Below, in pieces: positions 43,151 to 51,438 of a stretch of DNA of 64,000 bases (position 1 is its first letter; every line of letters begins with the position of its first letter). The notes under the pieces were generated by a model that did not search any database, was not told where the DNA came from, and saw only the letters and a program-made list of their open reading frames with translations. The DNA comes from Tetraselmis striata (Eukaryota > Chlorophyta > Chlorodendrophyceae > Chlorodendrales > Chlorodendraceae): NCBI GenBank assembly GCA_006384855.1, contig VCJN01001406.1, positions 1-64,000 on the forward strand, read 5' to 3'. A program made the position numbers and the translations under genes.

Positions 43151-43939
43151 TCAGGTGCCGGCCCGCGTCGCCTGAAGCACGCGCACCGCCGCATCGAAAT
43201 CGCGCCTGCGAAGCGCGCGTGTGCGCTGCGCCTCGTCGTCGGCGCCCCATTGCTCGATGTTCCAGTCCTCGTCGAGATGGGCCGCAGACCAGATCGTGTC
43301 CGGATCGAACGCCTCCTGCGCAAGCGCCAGCGCCAGCAGCGCCGACCCGGTCAGCGTCGTCGCGACGTGCAGCGCCGCAAGCCGCAATGGCGAGGCCGGC
43401 TCCAGCCGCTCGCGAATGCGTGCGATCAGCGCCGGATCCTGGCGCACCGGCATGATGCCCTCGGCCAGCACGAAACGGCCGGCATAGCGCGCCTCCGCCC
43501 AGGCCAGCACCGCGCCCCATTGCTCGTTCTGGCGCTGGACCAGCGTGTCCGGCATTTCCGCGCGGTAGAACAGCAGGTCGTTGCCGGCATATTTGGCGAT
43601 GTCGTCAGCGACCTCGGCCATGCGTTTCGACACGGCATCGATCGCGACATTGGCAATGCGGGTCAGCGGCATGCGCAGCGGATCGATCTCGGTTTCCTGC
43701 GCGTCCCATTCCTCCGCGACCCGACGCGCGAGCGCCTCGTCCGGCAGAACGAGCCGGTTGCGCTGTGCCGTCCTGACCGGGCGCCCGTCGAGCAGAATGG
43801 AAAACCCGTCGTCGCCGGCGTCCACCGACACGACGGTGTAGAAGCGCTTCGGCAATTGCTTGCGCGACAGCGTCTTCGCCCGCTCCACGGGATCGAGGGC
43901 CCCGCCGCCCGCTTCCAGCTCTTCCAGCAAATCACGCAT
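43151..43939 (-). CDS. ATP12 chaperone family protein
   Basis: This 262-residue protein is the bacterial homologue of mitochondrial ATP12, which helps assemble the alpha subunit into F1-ATPase. Family segments seen are KRFYTVVSVDAGDDGFSILLDGRPVRTAQRNRLVLP, VAEEWDAQETEIDPLRMPLTRIANVAID, and YAGNDLLFYRAEMPDTLVQRQNEQW. It is cytoplasmic. The ATG shares one base with the stop of the upstream HAD gene (TGATG), so the two are translationally coupled. This gene order, crcB-rluC-HAD-ATP12, recurs in Rhizobiales. A terminator follows. Confidence 0.94.
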   Translation of the reverse strand: MRDLLEELEAGGGALDPVERAKTLSRKQLPKRFYTVVSVDAGDDGFSILLDGRPVRTAQRNRLVLPDEALARRVAEEWDAQETEIDPLRMPLTRIANVAIDAVSKRMAEVADDIAKYAGNDLLFYRAEMPDTLVQRQNEQWGAVLAWAEARYAGRFVLAEGIMPVRQDPALIARIRERLEPASPLRLAALHVATTLTGSALLALALAQEAFDPDTIWSAAHLDEDWNIEQWGADDEAQRTRALRRRDFDAAVRVLQATRAGT

Positions 43940-44634
43940 CAGACACGATCCATTTGTGCAGCAGCCGACCGAAGATCGAGCATTTCGGCCAGCACGCCCT
44001 CAAGCTCGCCAAAGGCATCGATGATGCGCCCGGCGCCGCTTGCCACCAGCTGCTCGCGCGGATGATAGCCCCAGCTCACGCCGACGGAGGAAACGCCGGC
44101 CGCGCGCGCCATGTCGATGTCGAACGTGGTGTCGCCGATCATCACCGTCCTGTCGGCTTGCGCCCCCGTTTCGGCCATCGCCTGCAGGATCATGCCCGGG
44201 TGAGGCTTGGACGGGGCGCTGTCCGCCGTCTGGATGGTGGCGAACATCCGCTCCAGACCGTGCATTTCCTGCAAGTGACGGACACCGCGCAGGGCCTTTC
44301 CGGTGGCGATGCCGAGCAGCACGTCGTCGCGCGCATGCAGCGCGTCAAGCACCGCGCGGGCGCCGGGATAGAGCGGATCGTGATCGAGCCCGGCAAGCCG
44401 GCGCGCGACCTTGGCCTGGCGGTAGGCGTCCGCCATCGCCGGCACCAGATGGGCGTGCTCGGGCGCGACGAGCCGCCTGAAGGCGACATCGAGGGACAGC
44501 CCGACGATGGACAGGCCCGTGCGCCGGTCCGGCGGGGTCAGCCCCACCGCCTCGAACCCCACCGTCAACCCGTGCAGGATCGTGTCCTGACTGTCGACCA
44601 GCGTCCCGTCGCAATCGAAAATGACCAGATACAG
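43939..44634 (-). CDS. HAD-IA family hydrolase with probable CTG start
   Basis: This phosphatase-like protein of about 231 residues has motif I FDCDGTLVDSQ (nucleophile Asp), motif II IATGK, Lys in SKPHPGMILQAM (motif III) and acidic motif IV MIGDTTFDIDMARAAG. It belongs to the phosphoglycolate-phosphatase-like subgroup. No ATG, GTG or TTG precedes motif I in this frame; the rluC stop TGA is in the same frame 3 nt upstream of a CTG at 44634. GGAGG lies 8 nt before this CTG, inside the last codons of rluC, so CTG is taken as start. A TTG at 44568 would remove motif I. Confidence 0.8.
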   Translation of the reverse strand: MYLVIFDCDGTLVDSQDTILHGLTVGFEAVGLTPPDRRTGLSIVGLSLDVAFRRLVAPEHAHLVPAMADAYRQAKVARRLAGLDHDPLYPGARAVLDALHARDDVLLGIATGKALRGVRHLQEMHGLERMFATIQTADSAPSKPHPGMILQAMAETGAQADRTVMIGDTTFDIDMARAAGVSSVGVSWGYHPREQLVASGAGRIIDAFGELEGVLAEMLDLRSAAAQMDRV

Positions 44635-44637
44635 GGC

Positions 44638-45648
44638 TCAGTCCTCCGGATCGTTGGTTTCGGGGTCGTATTGGGCGGCATCGAAACCGAGCAGGTTCCA
44701 GCTTTGCTGCATGTGGGCGGGCAGCGGCGCGGAAATGTCGATCGAGCCGCGCCCCGACGGATGCGGAATGACGATGCGGCGGGCATGCAGATGCAGCTTG
44801 TTCTGCAGTCCGCCCGGGAACTCGAAGTTCTCGATGTTGAAATACTTCGGATCGCCGATGATCGGATGGCCGATATGGGCGGCATGGGCGCGCAGCTGGT
44901 GCGTGCGGCCGGTGATCGGGCGCAGGCTCACCCAGGACACCTTCGGCCCGGCGTTCTCCACCACCGAATAGAGCGAGACGGAATGCTGCGCGTCGGTCTC
45001 GCCGTGGCGGGCGATGCGCATGCGTTCCTCGTCCTCGTCGCGGGTCAGATAGGTGGAGATCCGCCCCTGGCGCGGCTTCGGCACGCCGGCCACCAGCGCC
45101 CAGTAGATCTTGCGGGTCTGGCGCGCGCGGAAGGATTTCGACAGCGACTGCGCCGCCTTGCGCGTCTTGGCGAGCAGCAGGATGCCCGAGGTTTCCCGGT
45201 CGAGACGGTGCACGAGACGCGGCTTTTCGCCCTTGGCGTCGCGGAAGGCCTCCAGCATGCCATCGAGGTGCCGGGTCAGGCCGGAGCCGCCCTGCACCGC
45301 AAGCCCGGCCGGCTTGTTCAGCACCATCACCTCGCGGTCCTCATAGACCGTCATCGCCTCGACCGCCTCGCGGTCGCCGGCCACGAGCTTGCGCGCCTTC
45401 GGCTTGGCGTTGGCGCTGTCCTTGGCCTGGACCTTGGCGTCGACCTGCATCGGCGGGATGCGCACCACCTGCCCCGTTGCAATGCGCGTGGAGGTGTCGA
45501 CGCGCTTGCCGTCGACACGCACCTGCCCGGTGCGCAGCAGCTTTTGCAGGTGTCCGAAGCCGAGCCCCGGAAAATGCGTCTTGAACCACCGGTCGAGGCG
45601 CATGCCGGCCTCATCCGCGGTGACGGTTCGTTGTTCTATTCCGGACAT
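44638..45648 (-). CDS. RluA family 23S rRNA pseudouridine synthase (RluC/RluD type)
   Basis: This 336-residue enzyme turns uridines of 23S rRNA to pseudouridine. An N-terminal S4 RNA-binding domain (about residues 13-75, MRLDRWFKTHFPGLGFGHLQKLLRTGQVRVDGKRVD) is followed by the synthase domain. The catalytic motif is HRLDRETSG (Asp nucleophile) and the later segment is GRTHQLRAHAAHIGHPIIGDPKY. S4 domain and length fit RluC more than RluA. The exact target sites cannot be told. It is coupled to the HAD gene downstream and lies 111 nt after crcB. Confidence 0.93.
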   Translation of the reverse strand: MSGIEQRTVTADEAGMRLDRWFKTHFPGLGFGHLQKLLRTGQVRVDGKRVDTSTRIATGQVVRIPPMQVDAKVQAKDSANAKPKARKLVAGDREAVEAMTVYEDREVMVLNKPAGLAVQGGSGLTRHLDGMLEAFRDAKGEKPRLVHRLDRETSGILLLAKTRKAAQSLSKSFRARQTRKIYWALVAGVPKPRQGRISTYLTRDEDEERMRIARHGETDAQHSVSLYSVVENAGPKVSWVSLRPITGRTHQLRAHAAHIGHPIIGDPKYFNIENFEFPGGLQNKLHLHARRIVIPHPSGRGSIDISAPLPAHMQQSWNLLGFDAAQYDPETNDPED

Positions 45649-45759
45649 TGGCTTTCCTGATCGCTTCCGCCAGCCTACGCGGCGCTACGCGGAAGGCGTG
45701 GGGATTTCGCCCTACCTAATCCGCCGCGCGCGGCAGGGCAAGCATTCCCGCATGTCGGC

Positions 45760-46149
45760 TCACGCCATCAGCGTGCGCATGGCCCACAGCCCGACCAGAA
45801 GCGCGGCAATGGAGACCGCCACCGAAACAGCCGCATAGCCGAGCGCGGCCATCTGCTGGCCCCGCTCCCACAGGAACACCACATCGAGGGAAAAGGCGGA
45901 AAACGTCGTGAAGCCGCCGAGAACACCCGTGGCGAGAAAGAGCCGGAGCCCGGTTCCCGTGCCGCCCGCGCTGGCGCGCGACGCGAGCCAGCCGATCAGG
46001 AGCCCCATGGCCAGCGACCCGAGGATATTGACCGTCAGCGTGCCGACCGGAAACCCGGGACCGAAGACCCGCAGCGCCGCCTGGTTTACCAGATGCCGGC
46101 TGCCGGCGCCAAGCGCCCCGCCCAGCGCCACGAGAAGGAAATGCATCAT
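45760..46149 (-). CDS. crcB: Fluoride efflux channel CrcB (Fluc)
   Basis: This 129-residue inner-membrane protein has four predicted helices and forms a dimeric fluoride-exporting channel. Family motifs are GGALGAGSRHLVN at the start, the pore-lining Asn in VNILGSLAMGLLIG, and the TTFSAFSLDV phenylalanine box (about residues 80-90). It follows the VOC gene by 10 nt, so no fluoride riboswitch can precede it directly. It sits between VOC and rluC in one leftward operon. Confidence 0.95.
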   Translation of the reverse strand: MMHFLLVALGGALGAGSRHLVNQAALRVFGPGFPVGTLTVNILGSLAMGLLIGWLASRASAGGTGTGLRLFLATGVLGGFTTFSAFSLDVVFLWERGQQMAALGYAAVSVAVSIAALLVGLWAMRTLMA

Positions 46150-46159
46150 CGCGTGCCCG

Positions 46160-46591
46160 TCACTCCTGGTAGTTCGGCCAGAGCGCCGGCGCGGCGAATT
46201 CCACGACGTTGCCGTCCGGGTCGTTCACATAGATCGAAACGCCGCCGGCGGGCCAGGTGACCTCGCTGACGATCGGCACGCCGGCTTGCGCGAAATGCGC
46301 CCGCCATTGATCGAGGTCGGACTTTGCGACCTTGAAGGCGAAATGGCCAGGCCCCTCGCTGTGGTGGCCGGGAATGACCCCGCCGTCGGTCGGCACGTCC
46401 CCGGCCGTGGCCCCGCGCAGGAAGACGAGAAGCGCCTCGCCGGGTGCCGCATCGTAGACGCAAAGCCGCTCGCCGCCGACCATGCGTTCAAGACCGACAA
46501 TCCCGCCATAGAACGCATGGGCGCGGTCGAGATCCGCCACATAGACGGAGGTTTCCAGAATGCCCCGCACCCGGGGAGCGCTTGCCATCAT
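46160..46591 (-). CDS. VOC family protein (glyoxalase-like)
   Basis: This protein of about 143 residues has the vicinal oxygen chelate fold. It has the two beta-alpha-beta-beta-beta repeats: ILETSVYVADLDRAHAFYGGIVGLE (first), then GPGHFAFKVAKSDLDQWRAHFAQAGVPI and SIYVNDPDGNVVEFAAP (second). Metal-ligand candidates are His in GHFAFKV and Glu in VVEFA. Function could be a glyoxalase, a fosfomycin-type transferase or a dioxygenase; the sequence does not decide. The AGGAG before the double ATG supports a start at 46591 or 46588. Confidence 0.87.
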   Translation of the reverse strand: MMASAPRVRGILETSVYVADLDRAHAFYGGIVGLERMVGGERLCVYDAAPGEALLVFLRGATAGDVPTDGGVIPGHHSEGPGHFAFKVAKSDLDQWRAHFAQAGVPIVSEVTWPAGGVSIYVNDPDGNVVEFAAPALWPNYQE

Positions 46592-46624
46592 GACACTCCT
46601 GCAAGCTTGCACATGGCTTTCCCC

Positions 46625-48040
46625 TCAGATCGGCAGGCCGAACCAGAGCGCCGCGATCCACAGGAAGGCGAAGAAGCCGACGATGTCGGTCACAGTGGTG
46701 ACGAAAACGCTTGAGGCAATCGCCGGGTCGACGCCGACCTTTTCCAGCACGACCGGAATGAGCAGGCCCGAGAGGCCCGCCGACACCATGTTGATGACGA
46801 TGGCCACGCCGATCACCGTGCCAAGCCCCGCATTGCCGAACCAGAGCGTGGCCGCGATGCCGATCAGGATCGCCAGCGCGATGCCGTTCAGCAGGCTGAC
46901 GAGCACCTCCCTGCGCAGCACCCGCCACATGTTGCGGGCGTCGAGTTCCTGGGTGGCCAGCGCGCGCACCGCGACCGTCATCGTCTGGGTGCCGGCATTG
47001 CCGCCCATGGAGGCGACAATCGGCATCAGGACGGCGAGCGCGACCATCGCCTCGATGGTGCCCTCGAACAGCGAGATGACCACGGAGGCGAGCACCGCGG
47101 TGGCGAGATTGACCACCAGCCAGGTGAAGCGGGATTTTGCGGTGACGAGCACCGCATCGGAAATCTCCTCGTCGCCCAGACCCGCCAGGCCGCGCAGATC
47201 CTCTTCCGCCTCTTCCTGGATGACGTCGACGATGTCGTCGATCATCACCATGCCGACCAGCCGGCCGGCATCGTCGACCACACCGGCGGACACGAGGTTG
47301 TAGCGCTCGAAGGAGCGGGCCACCTCTTCCCGGTCTTCGGTTGCCTCGAAGGGGTGGACGTCTTCCTCCATGATCGCGGAGACCTTGGTCGCCCGCTTGG
47401 TGCGCAAGAGCTTGTCGAGCGGCAGCGAGCCGATCAGGCGGAAGCCCGGATCGACCACGAAGATCTCATGGAACGTGTCCGGCAGGTCTTCCGCCTCGCG
47501 CATGTAGTCGATGGTCTGCCCGACGCTCCAGAACGGCGGCACCGCGATGAAATCCGTCTGCATCAGACGGCCGGCGGATTCTTCCGGGTAGTCGAGGGAG
47601 CGCTGTAGCTGGACCCGGTCGGTGTGCGACAGCCGCTGCAGGATCGCCGCCTGCTCTTCCTCGCTCAGGTCTTCCAGAATGTAGACGGCATCGTCGGAAT
47701 CGAGCTCGCCGATGCCCTCCGCCAGCGTCTTCGCAGGCAGCTCTTCCAGGATCTTGAGGCGAACCGCCTCGTCGAGTTCGGTCAGCGTGGCGAAGTCGAA
47801 CTCGTCGCCGAGCAGCCGCACGAACGGGCCGCGGCTGTCGGCGCTGAGCGATTCGATGAGATCGGCGACATCCGCCTCGTGCAGGTCGCCGACAAGGCCG
47901 ATGATCGCGGGCGCGTCCTCGACCTCGATCCCGGCCTCGATCAGCGCGAGGAAGCCCGCGGAAATCCGCCCTTCCTCGTCGCGCACGGGCGGAAGTTCCA
48001 GCACGGGATCGGTTGGTTCGACTGTTTCGGCGTCCGACAC
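46625..48040 (-). CDS. mgtE: Magnesium transporter MgtE
   Basis: This 471-residue Mg2+-gated channel has a cytoplasmic N domain (about residues 25-140, superhelical, with Asp/Glu clusters). Two CBS domains follow (about 145-275, with LMQTDFIAVPPFWSVGQTIDYMRE and FVVDPGFRLIGSLPLDKLL). A plug helix and five membrane helices form the C-terminus. The pore helix carries PIVASMGGNAGTQTMTV, typical of MgtE, and the acidic pore residue is expected near VFVTTVTDIVGFF. It is first gene of the leftward operon; I saw no clear Mg riboswitch upstream. Confidence 0.96.
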   Translation of the reverse strand: MSDAETVEPTDPVLELPPVRDEEGRISAGFLALIEAGIEVEDAPAIIGLVGDLHEADVADLIESLSADSRGPFVRLLGDEFDFATLTELDEAVRLKILEELPAKTLAEGIGELDSDDAVYILEDLSEEEQAAILQRLSHTDRVQLQRSLDYPEESAGRLMQTDFIAVPPFWSVGQTIDYMREAEDLPDTFHEIFVVDPGFRLIGSLPLDKLLRTKRATKVSAIMEEDVHPFEATEDREEVARSFERYNLVSAGVVDDAGRLVGMVMIDDIVDVIQEEAEEDLRGLAGLGDEEISDAVLVTAKSRFTWLVVNLATAVLASVVISLFEGTIEAMVALAVLMPIVASMGGNAGTQTMTVAVRALATQELDARNMWRVLRREVLVSLLNGIALAILIGIAATLWFGNAGLGTVIGVAIVINMVSAGLSGLLIPVVLEKVGVDPAIASSVFVTTVTDIVGFFAFLWIAALWFGLPI

Positions 48041-48394
48041 GATCCCCTCCCTGATTTGTCCGTCGCAACGGCGGGCCCACGCGAGCAGGCAATCGTTTCA
48101 AGATGCGGCGCGGCCCTGCGATGCGCTTGCGGCACGCACGGCGACACCATCCGCACGGCGCGGGATACGCGCGGGACCAGGCGCACTCCGCGTCTGAGCC
48201 CCCGCTTCTCACAGTCTTAGGGCAAAGACAGGGCCGCACCAACGCCCGACACGAGAAATCCTGTGGGCGCGGCACCGAAAGCGGCCGGAAAGTGACGTTG
48301 GGGAGGGAAAAGACGGCTTACAGCCCACGCACCGAAATGCCGGCAGCCGGCGTCGCGGCGCCGGCGGCGGACGGACCTCGCCGCGGAAAGATGC
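48041..48394. other. 354-nt region upstream of mgtE, no gene or riboswitch recognised
   Basis: GC-rich sequence holding the mgtE promoter region and the 3' side of the small gene at 48395. I looked for an M-box-like fold and for short genes and could support neither. Confidence 0.35.
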
Positions 48395-48526
48395 TTACAA
48401 GGCGAACACCAGTGCCGCCAGAATGACGACGACCGCGGCCAGTCCCAGCGACACCGTCAGCACGCGCGCATTGGTCTTGTTGGTGTTGCCCTGTCGGGCG
48501 TCGGTCTTTTGTTTCTCGATTGTCAT
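48395..48526 (-). CDS. Small single-pass membrane protein, 43 residues
   Basis: The frame starts MTIEKQKTDARQGNTNKTNA and ends with one strong hydrophobic helix (about residues 21-43, rich in Val, Leu and Ala). ATG 48526 has a near-perfect ribosome site (GGAAGGAG, 6-7 nt upstream). The first 20 residues are polar with many Lys, Asn and Thr, so the N-terminus is probably cytoplasmic. No family is recognised. It is too short for most gene finders. Confidence 0.65.
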   Translation of the reverse strand: MTIEKQKTDARQGNTNKTNARVLTVSLGLAAVVVILAALVFAL

Positions 48527-48729
48527 CGCAAACTCCTTCCAGGTTTGAGGGCGTCTCGACCAATGAGGCCACCGCTACGGCGCGGCCGCAAAGCGGTCGG
48601 ACGAACGAGCCAATCACCTTGACCTCCTTGTGATACGGCATGCGCACGCCACAGGATTTCAAAAAATCGGATCAACGGCTCAAGCAGGGACAACGCGCGT
48701 GCACCGGGCCCGGTTGCCTTGCCTTGCTG

Positions 48730-49668
48730 TCATGCCGGCGCAAGCCTGTCGGCAAGCGGCGTCTCCCTGGTGTGAATCGCCTGTCGCATCCATGCACCGA
48801 ATGAGCGATAGGACGGCTGTGTCTCGCACTGCCGCCACAACAGCATCAGACTGATGCGCGGACTGTCCGCATCGGCGAAAGGCACCACCGAGATGTTGCG
48901 CAACGGTCTTTGTCTGACGGACGCGGGCACGAGCCCGACCGCACCGTTTGCCCGGATTGCGTTGACCATGCTTTCCAGAGTGGCCACGTGAAGATCAAGT
49001 GGCCCCGGCGCGCCCGACCGCGCGAGCGCCTTTGCCAGACGGTCATAGAGAAACGGCGCATGCCCGCGATCGAAGGCCACGAAAGAGTTGCCGGCAAGCC
49101 CGGACAGGGAAACCGCGGGCATCCCGGCTGCCGGATGGTCGGATCTCAGCATGGCGGCCATGGGTTCCGTGAAGAGCGTCGTCGCCGCGACCCCGGGCGC
49201 CCAATGTCCCTCGCCGTCGCATCCGGCCGCAAACGCCAGGTCCAGGTCTCCCGACAACACGGCCTGGTCGGGACGCATGTCACCCAGATCGACCGGCTCG
49301 AGAATGCGATCGGAAAACAGATGCGCGCAGGTATCGAGGCCGAGCGGCTCGATCAACGCGTAGACATACTCCAGGAAGCCGATGCGAATACGCCGCCGTC
49401 CTGTTGACATTTCGCGGACGAGATGCAACGCGTCATCGAGATCGGCGATGATCCGGCGCGCCCGGCTCGCGAGTTCCACACCCGCGGGCGTCAACTCGAC
49501 ACCTCCCTGTTCGCGCGCCACCAACGCCAGACCCGCCACCTCCTCAAGCCGGCGAATGCTGCGCGAGAACGGCGGCTGCGAGATCCCGCAAAGCGCGGCC
49601 GCACGGGTGAAATTGCGAAGATCGTCAAGCGCGACAAACTGGCGCAATTGCTCAAGCGTTGGACGCAT
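48730..49668 (-). CDS. LysR family transcriptional regulator
   Basis: This 312-residue LysR regulator has an N-terminal winged helix-turn-helix (TLEQLRQFVALDDLRNFTRAAALCGISQPPFSRSIRRLEEVAGLALVAREQGGVELTPAG). The C-terminal effector domain spans about residues 88-300. It is divergent from the cupin-SDR pair, the usual LysR arrangement, so it very probably controls them. The ATG at 49668 fits the family start; the longer frame to 49719 is not conserved. The inducer is unknown. The short palindrome TATCGCGATA at 49690 lies just upstream and is a candidate binding core. Confidence 0.93.
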   Translation of the reverse strand: MRPTLEQLRQFVALDDLRNFTRAAALCGISQPPFSRSIRRLEEVAGLALVAREQGGVELTPAGVELASRARRIIADLDDALHLVREMSTGRRRIRIGFLEYVYALIEPLGLDTCAHLFSDRILEPVDLGDMRPDQAVLSGDLDLAFAAGCDGEGHWAPGVAATTLFTEPMAAMLRSDHPAAGMPAVSLSGLAGNSFVAFDRGHAPFLYDRLAKALARSGAPGPLDLHVATLESMVNAIRANGAVGLVPASVRQRPLRNISVVPFADADSPRISLMLLWRQCETQPSYRSFGAWMRQAIHTRETPLADRLAPA

Positions 49669-49801
49669 CGACTCAAGGTTCCTCCCCGGTATCGCGATAT
49701 ACCCAGAGAGTATTTCCACCGTGGTTTGTACGACAATAGCATTCGAACGGGGCAGAGAAAAACTCGCCCCTTCAATAGCTTGAACCTACCGGAGGAAAAC
49801 C
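49669..49801. promoter_or_regulatory. Divergent promoter region between LysR and cupin genes
   Basis: 133 nt with a TATCGCGATA palindrome at 49690-49699. It lies inside GGTATCGCGATATACC, and a further GTAT follows at 49710. ATAC and GTAT elements separated by about 9 nt recall a LysR T-N11-A site. It probably drives both flanking units. Confidence 0.45.
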
Positions 49802-50299
49802 ATGGGCACCTGTACACCAGAGAAAATCACGGAAATCCCCGCCGCGCCGACGCAGCACGAATATTACGCCGACGGCTCGACACTCGTGCGCGCGGAGCAC
49901 ATTCCCTGGACCGAATGGGCGTTGCCGGGCACCGAGTTCAAGCTGCTCGACTATGATCGCAACCGCTCCTATTCCGTGATCCTTCTTCGCATCTCGCCGG
50001 ATTCGCCGCCGGTCAGACACAAGCATATGGGCGCAGCGAACGCCTTTATCCTCGAAGGCGGATTTTCCTACGAGCATGGCACCATCCGCGCCGGCCAGTT
50101 CATGGTTGAAGCCGGCGGCGTCTCGCATACACCGCAAATCCATCCCGACGGCTGCACCCTGCTCGGCTTCATGTACGGCGCGGTCGTCGGCCTGAACGAC
50201 GACGATTCCATTGCCGGCCTGGTCGATGTCGACTGGATGATCGACCGGGTGCGCGAGAACAACGCCTTCGCCCATCTTGAGGATGTGCCGCGGACCTGA
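49802..50299 (+). CDS. Cupin domain protein (ChrR-like)
   Basis: This 165-residue single-cupin protein has the first metal motif around PVRHKHMGAANAFILEGGFSYEHG, giving two His and a Glu. The second motif is GGVSHTPQIHPDGCTLLGFMYG. This resembles 2,4'-dihydroxyacetophenone-dioxygenase-like and ChrR-type cupins, which bind Fe or Zn. The overall arrangement suggests an oxygenase or isomerase on a small aromatic or diketone substrate, but this is a guess. It starts 7 nt after a GGAGG site and is followed after 35 nt by an SDR gene. Controlled by the divergent LysR gene. Confidence 0.82.
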   Translation: MGTCTPEKITEIPAAPTQHEYYADGSTLVRAEHIPWTEWALPGTEFKLLDYDRNRSYSVILLRISPDSPPVRHKHMGAANAFILEGGFSYEHGTIRAGQFMVEAGGVSHTPQIHPDGCTLLGFMYGAVVGLNDDDSIAGLVDVDWMIDRVRENNAFAHLEDVPRT

Positions 50300-50334
50300 T
50301 CCGCCCGCCCCTTCCAAAAGAACTGGACCACACA

Positions 50335-51129
50335 ATGAGACTGAACGGAAAGATCGCGCTGATCACCGGCGCGGCGAACGGCATCGGCCGTGCAAGCGCC
50401 TGCCTCTTCGCCCGAGAGGGCGCGCATGTCATCGCCTCCGACCTCGACGCAACCGCGCTCGAAGATCTCTGCCACGAGATCGGGGCAGCCGGCGGGTCGG
50501 CGCGCGCCATCGCCTGCGACGTCTCGGACGACGGACAAGTCGGCGCCCTGTTTCGCGACATTCGCGATCGCGAGGGTCGACTCGACATCCTGTACACGAA
50601 TGCCGGCATCTCCGGCGCGATCGGCGGGATCACCGAGCAGACGCGGGAGGCGTGGGAGCGCGTGTTCCGCGTCAATGTCGATGGCACCTGGTTGTGTTGT
50701 CGCGAGGCGGTCGCGCTGATGCCGGCCAGCGGCGGCGCCATCGTCACCCAGGCGTCCATCGCCGCCCTCATGGGCGGCGGACCTCCCGGAGCCGGCCCGG
50801 TTGCCGGCTACACGGCCGCCAAGGCCGCCGTTATCGGCCTGACGCGGTCGATCGCCTATCAGTTCGGCCATCGCAACATTCGCTGCAATGCCGTCCTGCC
50901 GGGCTCTATCGAGACGGCGATGACCCAGCCGCTGATGAAGTCGACGACCTATGTCGAGGGCGTCACCCGGTCGACGCCGCTGGCCCGCTTCGGACGGCCG
51001 GAGGAGGTTGCGGCGGCAGCGCTCTTCCTTGCAAGCGACGAGGCGAGCTTCATCAGTGGCGAAACGCTTGTCGTCGACGGCGGCTTTATCGTGGCGCAGG
51101 GACCGGTCTATCCGACCGCAGCCCTGTAG
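50335..51129 (+). CDS. Short-chain dehydrogenase/reductase (SDR)
   Basis: This 264-residue classical SDR oxidoreductase uses NAD(P)H. The cofactor motif is TGAANGIG (about residues 11-18), NAG is in LYTNAGISGAIGG, the catalytic Ser in VTQASIAALMG, and Tyr/Lys in GYTAAKAAVIG. The conserved PG motif follows in NAVLPGSIETAM. It is in one operon with the cupin gene, so the two should act on related substrates. Substrate is unknown. Confidence 0.93.
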   Translation: MRLNGKIALITGAANGIGRASACLFAREGAHVIASDLDATALEDLCHEIGAAGGSARAIACDVSDDGQVGALFRDIRDREGRLDILYTNAGISGAIGGITEQTREAWERVFRVNVDGTWLCCREAVALMPASGGAIVTQASIAALMGGGPPGAGPVAGYTAAKAAVIGLTRSIAYQFGHRNIRCNAVLPGSIETAMTQPLMKSTTYVEGVTRSTPLARFGRPEEVAAAALFLASDEASFISGETLVVDGGFIVAQGPVYPTAAL

Positions 51130-51213
51130 CCGCAGTGTCGCGCGCGGCCCGGCCGTGCGCGACACCGGCCCGCCGCGCAGAATCGCATCAGCGCGTCCCG
51201 CGGCTTGCGGGCA

Positions 51214-51248
51214 CAAAAAAACCCGGTCCGAAGACCGGGTCTTTTTTT
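51214..51248 (-). terminator. Terminator of the tRNA-Leu gene (bidirectional)
   Basis: ACCCGGTC-cgaa-GACCGGGT (51221-51240) has T-runs on both sides: TTTTTTTT on the plus strand and TTTTTTT on the minus strand. It directly follows the tRNA 3' end on the minus strand and could also end the SDR transcript. Confidence 0.9.
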
Positions 51249-51335
51249 TGGTGCGGTCGAGAAGACTCGAACTTCCACGGGTTTTACCCCACAGCGACCT
51301 CAACGCTGCGCGTCTACCAATTCCGCCACGACCGC
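51249..51335 (-). tRNA. tRNA-Leu (GAG anticodon)
   Basis: The minus strand folds as an 87-nt tRNA with a long variable arm, which is typical of tRNA-Leu. The acceptor stem is GCGGTCG/CGACCGC, the D-loop region is TGGTAGACGCG, the anticodon loop TTGAGGT gives GAG, and the T-arm is AGTTCGAGTCT. The 3' CCA is encoded. It reads CUC/CUU leucine codons. A terminator follows. Confidence 0.95.
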
Positions 51336-51438
51336 TTGTTTCGCAACCGACTTGATTGCGGTGCCATCGTCTAGCAAATCGGTTTTTGCGGCGCAAGCGA
51401 ATTGCGAGACGATATTCACAGGCTTGCGCCCAAAAGGC

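Noticed and set aside
46150-46160. Fluoride riboswitch in front of crcB
   Set aside because: Only 10 nt separate crcB from the upstream VOC gene, too short for the riboswitch.
48041-48394. Magnesium riboswitch upstream of mgtE
   Set aside because: I could not trace the paired helices or conserved core of an M-box.
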